Both the position numbers and the translations under genes were made by a program. Below the pieces are notes generated by a model that did not search any database, had not been told where the DNA came from, and worked only from the letters and a program-made list of their open reading frames with translations. Source: Gyrodactylus bullatarudis (Eukaryota; Platyhelminthes; Monogenea; Gyrodactylidea; Gyrodactylidae). Taken from it: a stretch of DNA of 64,000 nucleotides. Where the stretch lies: the NCBI GenBank assembly GCA_012064415.1, contig SSNU01000062.1, positions 55,097-119,096 of the forward strand, written 5' to 3'. Below are positions 9,522-18,441 of this stretch, in pieces; position 1 is the stretch's first letter; each line of letters opens with the position of its first letter.

Positions 9522-10433
9522 TCAAATGGCATATGACTCATATGCACAAAAGGGTAGTCGTGAATCTAGTTCGTATTTTCTCATTTGGACCTGATGCATG
9601 TAGGACTGCAGTTTCAACAGAGACCCGGTTATACTCTTTGCCTTCTCTCTGACCTGGTCAAGATTCGGTATCTTTTCAAATTCACTCCCGACTTTGGAAT
9701 CCAATTTTTCCAACAAATCGTCATGATCAATAGTATATTTCAAGTCGATATACTCAAGATAGAGTTCGTATGGATACAAGATACCGAGAATTAGTTCAGA
9801 CTTGATATATTCATCAACATTCTTGTAAACTTGACTAGGCAGCAAAAGGCCTAGGCGAAGATTGTTCCTTACTATCAAGAGAGATGTATAGTCAACTTCA
9901 CCATTGGCATATTCAATACATTCGGCAATATTTTCAATTTCCTCTTCAATAGTTTGATCAGGTTCATATATTTCACCCCAATATTCGAACATGTAGGTTT
10001 GTCGAGTAATCTTGAGATCCTTGATGATATCTTCGATCCTTTCGATTTGGACTTGGAGTTTCGCTACCTTTTCTTCGTCATAGTCTTCAAATGTATCAAC
10101 CTCCAAGTGATCTAGAACCCTCAGTATTTCTTCATCATCATCGAGGAAAGATTCTTCCTGGAGTTTCTTGAATTTTTCCATCAATGGGGTGGGTAGGATC
10201 TTTTCAATCACTGACTCACAATCAAGGGGATGGTGTTCCTCAACCAGGCTGTAGACAACACTCGGCTTCAGAAGACAATCATTTAAATAACTCTTGAGCT
10301 GATCAATGTCAGATTGGTTAAGGCGGAAGACCATCTTTGAGATATTGAGCATGTTGTCGAGAATTTTCACCAACCTTTTGGCCTTTTTCGCTTTGGCTCT
10401 ACGTGACTTGACTCTTTTCCTTCGTGAAACCAT
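9522..10433 (-). CDS. Unrecognised intronless protein, 303 aa, basic N-terminus and acidic coiled-coil middle
   Basis: A single uninterrupted minus-strand frame starts at ATG 10433. Residues 1-22 are strongly basic (SRRKRVKSRRAKAKKAKR), a likely nuclear or nucleolar signal. The rest is acidic and helical, with an FLDDDEEILR stretch and a heptad-like segment around residues 125-150 suggesting a coiled coil. No signal peptide, membrane segment or catalytic motif is seen, and I do not recognise the family. A TATATAA lies 48 nt upstream (10481-10487) and AATAAA 28 nt after the stop (minus strand, 9493-9488), so it looks like a compact real gene. Being intronless among intron-bearing neighbours, it could be a retrogene or a fast-evolving lineage-specific gene. 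Confidence 0.7.
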   Translation of the reverse strand: MVSRRKRVKSRRAKAKKAKRLVKILDNMLNISKMVFRLNQSDIDQLKSYLNDCLLKPSVVYSLVEEHHPLDCESVIEKILPTPLMEKFKKLQEESFLDDDEEILRVLDHLEVDTFEDYDEEKVAKLQVQIERIEDIIKDLKITRQTYMFEYWGEIYEPDQTIEEEIENIAECIEYANGEVDYTSLLIVRNNLRLGLLLPSQVYKNVDEYIKSELILGILYPYELYLEYIDLKYTIDHDDLLEKLDSKVGSEFEKIPNLDQVREKAKSITGSLLKLQSYMHQVQMRKYELDSRLPFCAYESYAI

Positions 10434-10480
10434 CTTGACAATTAATTAATGATTGTTTTTAAGTTGGCCCGATAGTAGAA

Positions 10481-10487
10481 TTATATA
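10481..10487 (-). promoter_or_regulatory. TATA box of the 303-aa gene
   Basis: TATATAA on the minus strand, 48 nt upstream of the ATG at 10433. Position and sequence fit a core promoter with a very short 5' leader. Confidence 0.5.
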
Positions 10488-11688
10488 GTGATTCATTGAC
10501 AAAATCCAACAATGAGATTGGAGTATAGAGTTGTGAATTTTTCTAAAGAGTAAACTAATTTTTTTACGAAAAAAAATTAAAGATTTTCGAAGAACGAATA
10601 GTTTTACATCGAGATTTTTAAAAACTAGTCAATTAAACTGAAACACCTTTATGATAAAATAAGCAAAACCTTTTTGCATAAGTAAGATTGCTTAAATTAA
10701 TTGGCCATTACTTGTAAGTAAAGCGGGAAAAACATTAATTTTATTTGAAATTTAAACAAATTAATTATAAAAGACGTAAGAATCGAAGAAAAATTATACA
10801 TTATGATGGCATGTGTGCATCCAAAAGAACCCTAAACCAAATTAAGAATTGAAGGAAAATCAAGAAAAATATTATTTTTAAGAAGATAATTTTTCAAATT
10901 TATATCTGTTATCCTTAGATATCCATCCTCGAATGAGTGTACCTATTATCATTATTGGCTATCGACAAATTTTCAAACTGAATTCTACCTAAATAAAGTT
11001 GGTGCGGTACATTTCGACCGTCTACTGGCTGATTGGAAATGAAAAAAGAGTCAGCAAGTTTAATCATTGGAAACCAAAAAAAATTTAAAATTTTCTTATT
11101 AGTTCGCTATGGCCTCATCAGTTTTTGCTCTCCTTCCATATGGTTCTCATAATTTATAAAGGTTGGAATGATAGACATGTAAAATCCTTGATTAAAATTA
11201 TGTAACAAATTGTTAATTAAAATCTAGATTTCAGAATATACAGCAATGATTCATCTTCGTATCAGATAATAGATTCAGTATTTTTTCGGATCCCAAAACG
11301 ACTAAACTCTCACAGAGTTAGCTGGTTTCAAGACCATAGTCTAAAAACTAGAAATAGCCTTCTATTCAAATTAGGTCGAGAATGAGCCCTGAAAAAATAC
11401 ATTCCCTTGCGGCTCAACATTGAAAAAACCACTGTATATTTTAAGTAGAAAAAATTTTAAAGTACATACTGTAAAGACTGACGAGTATTACTATTATCCT
11501 TGAGAGTATTTCAAAGGATCATCATGATTGCTCTAAGATTCAAGCTTGACTTGATGAAATAAAATTAGAATACTCAATAAATCAATAAAAATGATTAACA
11601 ATGAAATATTCTTTTGAAAATTAACGTTTAAACTTGTATGCTCTATATTTTCATAAGCAAAAAGGCATGCAAGAAAATCGGAGGGGAG
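10488..11688. other. Intergenic spacer
   Basis: About 1.2 kb of AT-rich sequence between two divergently transcribed genes (minus 9522-10433 and plus 11726-12574). No exon, RNA gene or mobile element ends were recognised. It presumably contains the regulatory sequence of both genes. Confidence 0.5.
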
Positions 11689-11696
11689 TATAAATA
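11689..11696 (+). promoter_or_regulatory. TATA box of the Pro/Ala-repeat gene
   Basis: TATAAATA lies 37 nt before the ATG at 11726. With a usual TATA-to-start spacing of about 30 bp, the 5' untranslated region would be under 10-15 nt. Confidence 0.6.
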
Positions 11697-11725
11697 AACC
11701 AGATTTGTTGTGATAAAGCTCTAAA

Positions 11726-12574
11726 ATGAAAGCACAATGGGCCATCCTATTAGTATTATTATTTCTAATGACAACAAGGCTAATACTTGTTCACTCACAC
11801 ATAATCTCTGGCCTTGAGAATGACGAACAAGCTGGATTTATTCAGGGAGTTAAGAATTTTCTCGGAAAATTCTTTTCTTTTGGAGAAGAGGAAAAGGTCG
11901 TTCAGACGAGTACAGTGAAACCTCAGGTGGTTAGTACAACAAAGGCACCATCTGTCACAGCTCCCAAAGCTCAACCTGTGACTACAACCAAGGCACCGAT
12001 TGCCGCTGCACCCAATGCTCAACCAGTGGCTGTACCCAAGGCTCCACCTGTGGCTGTACCCAATGCTCAACCAGTGACTGCACCCAAGGCTCCACCTGTG
12101 GCTGTACCCAATGCTCAACCAGTGGCTGTACCCAAGGCTTCACCTGTGCCTGTACCCAATGCTCAACCAGTGGCTGTACCCAAGGCTCCACCTGTGCCTG
12201 TACCCAAGGCTCAACCAGTGGCTGTACCCAAGGCTCCACCTGTGGCTGCACCCAATGCTCAACCAGTGGCTGTACCCAAGGCTCCACCTGTGGCTGTACC
12301 CAATGCTCAACCAGTGACTGCACCCAAGGCTCCACCTGTGGCTGTACCCAATGCTCAACCAGTGACTGCACCCAAGGCTCCACCTGTGGCTGTACCCAAT
12401 GCTCAACCAGTGGTTGTACCTGTAAGTACCACGGCGGTTCCAACCGTAACGACACCAAAACCTCAGATCGTCATGACAACAGGTCCCGTAACCAAAACAA
12501 CGGTTAAACCAAAGGTGCAAATAACTGCCATAAGAAATGATACAAAAATAATTAATGAACACAATGAATTATAG
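11726..12574 (+). CDS. Secreted Pro/Ala/Val tandem-repeat protein, 282 aa
   Basis: The intronless frame begins with a clear signal peptide (AILLVLLFLMTTRLILVHS, residues 5-24). A short charged domain follows (residues 25-60, with FLGKFFSFGEEEK), then a Thr/Lys-rich linker and a long tandem array (about residues 80-235) of 8-residue units alternating as VPKAPPVA and VPNAQPVA (48-bp DNA period). The tail is basic and Thr-rich, ending RNDTKIINEHNEL. The array is probably an extended polyproline-like, possibly O-glycosylated structural region; the role (secretion, coating, glue) is inference only. A strong TATA box lies at 11689 and AATAAA at 12628. Because 24 and 48 bp are multiples of three, antisense and shifted frames through the array are open too; they are shadows. 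A truncated paralogue lies at 839-1187. Confidence 0.88.
   Translation: MKAQWAILLVLLFLMTTRLILVHSHIISGLENDEQAGFIQGVKNFLGKFFSFGEEEKVVQTSTVKPQVVSTTKAPSVTAPKAQPVTTTKAPIAAAPNAQPVAVPKAPPVAVPNAQPVTAPKAPPVAVPNAQPVAVPKASPVPVPNAQPVAVPKAPPVPVPKAQPVAVPKAPPVAAPNAQPVAVPKAPPVAVPNAQPVTAPKAPPVAVPNAQPVTAPKAPPVAVPNAQPVVVPVSTTAVPTVTTPKPQIVMTTGPVTKTTVKPKVQITAIRNDTKIINEHNEL
12000..12415 (+). repeat. Tandem 48-bp (2 x 24-bp) repeat array inside the Pro/Ala gene
   Basis: Copies of a unit resembling GCTGTACCCAAGGCTCCACC followed by the Asn/Gln variant alternate almost perfectly. The variants AAG/AAT (Lys/Asn) and CCA/CAA (Pro/Gln) define the dimer. The near identity suggests recent homogenisation and likely copy-number variation. 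Confidence 0.85.
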
Positions 12575-12645
12575 TTTTATTTAGTTCAATTATTTATTAT
12601 ACTGCTTCTTTTAAGTATATCTATGTAAATAAAAAAATATATATA

Positions 12646-12793
12646 TCAATTTTTGAATCAATCCTTATTTTCATACGTCTTAAAATCCTGAAAACTATTT
12701 TAATTTTTGAAAATATGAAATCATGAAACGGTTGAATGATGGAATCAATCAAATCTTTTCTTTTGATTCCTGTCAATGTAAAAGAATACAGCT
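12646..12793 (+). repeat. Flank shared with 6599-6746
   Basis: About 150 bp of the duplicated block following the full-length Pro/Ala gene, nearly identical to 6599-6746. Similarity ends at 12793. Confidence 0.85.
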
Positions 12794-12969
12794 GTTATTG
12801 CATTTTTTAAAAGAGTACACCAAGAAAGCGTTTTTTAATTGGTTAAGGGAATTGGAAATTTTTGTTCAATAAGAGCTATTACAACTACTCAATAAGGTAA
12901 TAAGAACTATGCAGTTAAAAAATTTCACTATGCGCTGACTGATCAACCTTGGCCGATAGAAAAGAAATA

Positions 12970-15285
12970 ATGAAGAATATTACCAGATTCAAGGACATCT
13001 TCCTCTTGATGATTTTGACCCTGGGTCGTCTTCTATCCAGTGAAGAGTTCAATATTACATCTACAATTGCAAATGGAAATGAAACCAAAAGCTTACAGGT
13101 TGAAGAGGTGAACAAAAGTCGAACAATCCTTTTTATACTTTTCGTGACCATGTTATGCATATTGGGGATAAATTTTACGAATTCATTCATAAAATTTATT
13201 AGCATACCACAGAGCATTATAACAGTAGCGATTGGTGCCTTTATTGGTATGCTCTTGCGTATATCGAACAATATCATTTCAACAGATAAAGAGTCTTTCC
13301 CGCCAACAATATTCTTCCTGGTCATTCTGCCTCCAATCATATTTGAGTCGGGCTTCAATCTGAATAAGGAGAATTTCTTCTCAAACATTGGCTCGATTTC
13401 TTTATTCGCCATTTTGGGAACTATCATTTCCACCCTAATCATTGGCTATGGGATTTTCTTCCTTGGAAGATATGATCGAACCTGTCAGTTGACAATCTAT
13501 GAGAGTTTTGCCTTTGCATCGTTGATTTCAGCCATAGATCCTGTTGCAACACTGACCATTTTTGAGGCTCTCAATATAAATAAAGTCCTGTACATGTTGG
13601 TCTTTGGAGAGAGCATTCTTAACGATGCAGTGTCAATAGTGCTCACTTCGTCTGTAGCCAAGATAAGTAAGAGTAATCTCAAAAGTCTCAACGAGCTGTA
13701 CGCCATACTAGAGATATTCTTTGAGTTCTCCTATTCATTTGTCATGTCAAGTTTAATTGGCATCACATCCGGTCTAATATCAGCCGTAATACTGAAATGC
13801 TCAAATTTGCGAAAGTCATCAATGCTGGAACTGGGCATCTTTTACATTTTCGCCTACATGCCGTATTGCATTGCAGAGGCTCTGCATTTATCTGGTATAA
13901 TGACGATTCTATTCACTGGCATTACCATGTCACACTATACCTATCATAACCTGTCATTATTCTCCAAGGTAGGCTGAAGAATTGTTGAAATTGCTTCTTT
14001 TTATCGATTTTCTTTTTATTGAAGAAATATAAGTAACACATTTAATTTTTTCATGGGGGTTAATTCCTCCCAAATTAATTGATATGAACTTAGCACTATT
14101 TTGTCAATTTTGAAATATTTAAAAGTAACTTGACAAAATACCGTAGATATGAGTGATTTTCTTTGACTAAAAGCAACCCTATTCGTTTTTTATGATTTTT
14201 ACAAAATTCTCGATTTTTCATAAACATTGATTTCTAGATCAAGAGGCCCACATTAAACTAAGTAAGAATCAATCATTATAATGATTGTATAGTTGTACAA
14301 TTGGTGGGAATGATTAGTATTTTTTAAATTTAGAATCGAATTTCACATGTCTCGAGTTAAAGTTAGATTTTGGTCCGCCAACCCCTCTTGTACCTATATA
14401 TTTGAATCATATATTCTCTCTATGGAAGTTTTCAATAATTTATTTCCAAAGATTAGTGTCGTTGAAGGATTTAAAACATTGGCAACTCTATCGGAAACTT
14501 GCATGTTTGCTTATCTGGGTCTTGCAGTATTCTCCTTCAGACATGTAGTCCATTACAAGTTTGTGGGAACTGTATTCTTGCTATGTCTCATTGGAAGAGC
14601 AATGAACATTTATCCCTTGGCCTTTCTTTTAAACCAATGTCGTGGTCACAAGATACCCTTTAAGCACCAGTTCCTAATGTGGTTTAGCGGCCTTAGGGGA
14701 GCTATCGCTTTTGCCTTGTGTCTTCAACTGGACTGGTTAGCTAATGAAGAAATTAGAAAGGTACGTCTTAAATGTTCAGCATAGCTGAAATTCTTTTAGA
14801 TGTTGGTGACAAGCACTTTGATTGTAACTCTGACAAGTATCCTTGTATTGGGCAGTCTGACAAAACCTCTGACATCTCTGATAGAACATTTGGATTCTAA
14901 GCATAAACGGAACAGGCAATTCCAAAGACTCAACAAGGACTTGATTATGAATGAGGTCCCGGAGGAAACCGAAGTCTTAAACATGGAGAAATTACAAGCC
15001 AGACAAGATAAGACTGAGTCAGACAGTAGTTTAGATACAGAATGGTTCATAACTGAGGATCAGCCTAATCAAGGTAAAGTTAAAATTTAAAAAAGTTTAC
15101 AAAATCGAACACTTCTTTCTACGTCATTAGAGAGATCAATTCAGGGAAGTAATATCTTCCAATGGCTTGAGAAGAAGTATCTCCTTCCCTATCTGATCCA
15201 TGAACCGACTTTAGAGGAGATTGCCATGGACCAGAATAGAATTCAGAGTTTCTCCGCCAGATCCTCCAACATTGAAATGCAATAA
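12970..15285 (+). CDS. SLC9A8: Sodium/hydrogen exchanger, NHE8 type (578 aa, 4 exons)
   Basis: Exons 12970-13968, 14452-14760, 14800-15073 and 15131-15285 join in frame (introns 483, 39 and 57 nt). The protein has an N-terminal hydrophobic segment with glycosylation sites, then the CPA1 exchanger fold. Exchanger motifs are ISAIDPVATLTIFEAL and FGESILNDAVSIVL (the Asn-Asp pair of electroneutral exchangers), followed by LHLSGIMTILFTGI, LSETCMFAYLGL and the Arg-containing WFSGLRGAI. These and the total length (human NHE8 is about 580 aa) match NHE8 better than the plasma-membrane NHE1-5 group. The likely role is Na+ or K+/H+ exchange in Golgi/endosomal or apical membranes. The tail is short (ending ARSSNIEMQ). 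ATG 12970 is the first good start; upstream codons lack ATG. AATAAA lies at 15323. The 39-nt intron 2 belongs to the ultra-short class. Confidence 0.92.
14110..14262. repeat. Fold-back family fragment in SLC9A8 intron 1
   Basis: Contains the family sequences TTTATGATTTTTACAAAATT and TCTAGATCAAGAGGCCCAC seen at the other fold-back loci (19870, 36329, 36958, 38560, 42624, 53912). Only one arm is recognisable. Confidence 0.5.
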
Positions 15286-15328
15286 TCTCTCCAGTTAATA
15301 CTGTGTCGATTGATAGAGTTCTAATAAA

Positions 15329-16429
15329 ATGATTTTTGTACAGAAAACAAAAGTTACGCTACATTTGAAATCGCACGAGAATATCTTTCTAGTTAACTCG
15401 GTTCGATAAAATTTTGGATTAATCTTTATACTTTGATACATATTATTTTTATACAATAACACCTGAAAGGTTCAAATTTATCTTAGTTTAATATGATAAA
15501 GAATTGACTCAATTTATTTTGCCAACATACAGTGTATGATCTTATGATATAAAAGTAATATTTTAAGATGATTGCAGCTTATTTATAGCTATTGTAATCA
15601 AAATTTTCTTAAATTAAATCGAAATAATTTATTGATTTAGTTAATTACAAACTACTTATGAGTATTCACACAGAAAATTAGTCGAAAACTGAAGCATTTA
15701 ATGTCACGAGTTATATAATCTTCAATACCCCTGTATAAAACCTATTCTAGTCTATTGTAAAATTTTCAGTACCAGACCTAATATACACTGTGTAGAGCTT
15801 GCCAAGAATAGATTCTTTAGTATAAAAAGTAAATATAATCTAATTTGAATTTTTTCGTTTTGAGTCAAATTGTGAGAGAAATAGAACGTTATTTTTCAGG
15901 ATCACCATTAGACAAAGAAAGTAAAAATTATCTAAAGAGACTTTAGAAAAATACTCCAGTCTACTTTGTATCTTCGAACAGTTTTACGGCTTGAAAATTA
16001 ATAACCTAGGATGTTCCAAGATCAGTTAAAATTGAGGGTTCTTTCAGAATTCGAATAGAGACTCTTGGTTTCTCTGTCTACTGGTGATCCTGTCGCAGCT
16101 TGAAATCAGAAAAAATTTTCTCTTAAATCTGTGTAGGTGCGTCCCTTTTGAATTGGTTTTCAAAAATCTTCAAGACCTTGATGTAAAAATCATAAATTCC
16201 AAAATTCATTGAAAAAAGTTTCCTTCAGATGAGAAATAGGGTATTTCTCCCTTTATAATGGGAAAATTTTACTCCTGCATCGTTTATACTATGACTCACT
16301 AAGATTATTTCAACTTTAACTGCTTTTTTTCAAAAGTCTGGATACTCAAACAAAACAATTTTGGTAAAGGGTATTCTGGGTTATCCGCACAGTTATTACA
16401 TCTTCTTGTTCTTCGATCGTGTGGCCCAT
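15329..16429. other. Intergenic, no gene seen
   Basis: AT-rich spacer after the SLC9A8 polyadenylation signal. A short stretch at about 16182-16200 (GTAAAAATCATAAATTCC) matches the end of the fold-back family. No exon-like open frames. Confidence 0.45.
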
Positions 16430-16780
16430 TCATCTGAGGCTGGAACATCGCGAAAATTTTGTAAATTTGGTTAACTCTTCAGTGTGTTTATAAACCTCTG
16501 AAAACAGAGAATGTAAATCTTTTAACTCACTTGGCCTTTTATTTGCACAAATTCGTGTCAAGCAACAACAGCAATCTTGTTGATCATTGCAAAAGTAATT
16601 CCATAATTTTCTTGATTTCTCGTTTGTGGGGTATCCTTTGGTTAACGAAATCACTACGGAATTGAAAGAAACAAAGATCCACTCTTGTCCAACAAATTGA
16701 AGTTTGGTCGAGTAGAACCAATAGGATAATATCGAGATGGCAAGAAGAGGGGGTGTAATACACTGTGGATTATAATACAA
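16430..16780 (-). pseudogene. Orphan open frame with Cys-rich juxtamembrane-like segment, possibly a gene remnant
   Basis: Minus-strand open frame of 116 codons: a hydrophobic segment (LLAISILSYWFY), FVSFNSVVISLTKGYP, then RKLWNYFC and DCCCCLTRICANK followed by DLHSLFSEVY. The order of hydrophobic region, RxxW...F, Cys cluster and LFxE is faintly reminiscent of the region after the last membrane helix of diacylglycerol lipases. In the +1 frame just after it, FRDVPASDEW recalls the next conserved block, which would imply a frameshift. This is weak and may be chance. The frame is cut off upstream exactly where the inverted repeat of the Penelope-like fragment begins (16780), so an older gene or pseudogene could have been interrupted there. 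Confidence 0.22.
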
Positions 16781-17654
16781 TTAAAATTATAACAAAAGAA
16801 TTATATTCAAAGAGATATGTACATTTCGCCAGGTCTCGTCAGTCTCAATTCCTGGTTCAATATTTAATAAAATTGTTTTAATGAATTGTTTTTAATGAAA
16901 ATTGTAAAAAAATTTCTCTTGAGCAATTCCAATTGATGAAAAACCAAAAAACTTTTCTAGTAGGTAGAAAAGAAAAATTAAAAATCAATTGGGCCATGGT
17001 AGTTCTAAATTGTGTGTATAGTTCTTTTGGATACATAGACTTGGATCTTCCTTCATGATATAAAATTTCTCTCTGATTTTAAGGTCCATACTTTGATCGC
17101 TTGAATTCTTACAAATTATCTTGAAATTGCTTTCATTCGCCTCGCAACCGCACCTAACAATGTGTTTCTTAATTGATGAACTATTCTTGCTCAGATGTTC
17201 ATTGATCCTTATCCCTAACCTTCTCTGTGTTCGTCCTATATACCTAGCTCCACATGATGCCTGAAAGCAGTAAATGAGATTTGACTGTTCCGATTCGTTC
17301 AGCTTATCTTTAAGTTGAAATTTGAAGAGACTTGTGATCTTGTATACAACTTTCAATTGTATATCATTATAATGTTCATTTACAAGCAAATTCAATTTTC
17401 TTCTTAGTTCATAGCTGAACCCATCTCCTTTAAAGTTTAATTTTATGAAAATAGGAATGAAAAATACGGAACGCTTCACGATTTTGCGTTTTTCATCAAT
17501 TGGAATTGCTCAAGAGAAATTTTTTTACAATTTTCACTCAAAACAATTCATTAAAACAATTTTATTAAATATTGAACCAGGAATTGAGACTGACGAGACC
17601 TGGCGAAATGTACATATCTCTTTGAATATAATTCTTTTGTTATAATTTTAATTG
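16780..17654 (-). mobile_element. Penelope-like retroelement 3' fragment flanked by ~160-bp inverted repeats
   Basis: The sequence at about 16780-16938 is repeated almost perfectly in inverted orientation at about 17486-17654, bracketing the endonuclease frame. The repeat includes CGCCAGGTCTCGTCAGTCTC and its complement. The left repeat equals the 3' untranslated end of the element, because the same sequence in the same order follows the second copy at 63340-63513. The right repeat is that same terminus inverted. Inverted terminal pieces on 5'-truncated copies are a known feature of Penelope elements. Confidence 0.8.
16985..17479 (-). pseudogene. GIY-YIG endonuclease end of a Penelope-like element
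   Basis: Minus-strand open frame of about 164 codons. The endonuclease core reads LIYCFQASCGARYIGRTQRR followed by RINEHL, the GIY-YIG pattern (here as Y-x..-RYIG) with the downstream Arg. It is followed by a His/Cys cluster (KKHIVRCGCEA) and a basic tail ending LELPWPN. The reverse transcriptase half is missing, so this is a 5'-truncated copy. It is about 70% similar by eye to the copy at 63514-63919. Confidence 0.82.
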
Positions 17655-18441
17655 ATGAATATTTCCAACTATCCGGACGTATATGAAAATGTACGTATAT
17701 TTTTATCTTATAATACAATTGTTCTTGTATAATTTATACAATATGTTGATGAATTTCATAAAGAAAATAGATTATAAAAAAACCTTTGAACGAGAATAAA
17801 ATTTACACATGAAAAACACAGCTTTGAAACTGTTTTTTCAAATTTTTAAGATGCTCAATTGCAAAGGCACATTCAAACTCTTAACCATAGGAAATTTTAC
17901 ACTCTTTCGAATGATACCAAGTTTGATTCTGGAATGTTTAATAATCAAGTTGAAAAATAGGTTTATTCAAGTTGTATTTATGAAAATTGATAAAAAAGAA
18001 ATTCCATCTTTTTGACTATCGAATAATGAAAGGCTCGGTTTGTAGGCTGAGTTGTTAAACTACTCAAAATTCACTGATGATGAATACGATAATTTAGAGA
18101 GCCAAGAAAATATAAATAACAGAGATCAAAGCTCATTCGTTTTGTCAACTGAAACAGACAATATACAATTTGTATTGATGATTTATCATTATTCATTATT
18201 CTCGTCTCATTACAGTGGAAATAAATGAAATTTTAGAAACCAACATGACTCTTTTATACTCTATATTTGTTCAGTGTATTATTATATAATAGACAAATGA
18301 TGCAATATGAATTAGACTATATATAAATAAATAAATATATATATATATAAGAATACAAAATGTGTAGAGAACCTCTCTTCAACCGGGGAACATAATAATA
18401 ATAGGTTTGTATTGACAAAACAGAGAATTAAATCAACTTCC
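17655..18441. other. AT-rich spacer upstream of the neuregulin-like gene
   Basis: No exon seen. It includes a long ATATAT run near 18330-18352 and presumably the promoter of the gene starting at 18442; no clear TATA box can be chosen among the many AT-rich candidates. Confidence 0.4.

Noticed and set aside
11795..12562. Long antisense and shifted open frames (up to 158 codons) through the Pro/Ala array
   Set aside because: The 24/48-bp period keeps every frame open without selection; only the sense frame has a signal peptide, TATA box and a conserved tail.
12949..12969. TTG start giving a longer SLC9A8 N-terminus
   Set aside because: Non-ATG starts are not expected for a nuclear animal gene; ATG 12970 gives a normal N-terminal hydrophobic segment and expected length.
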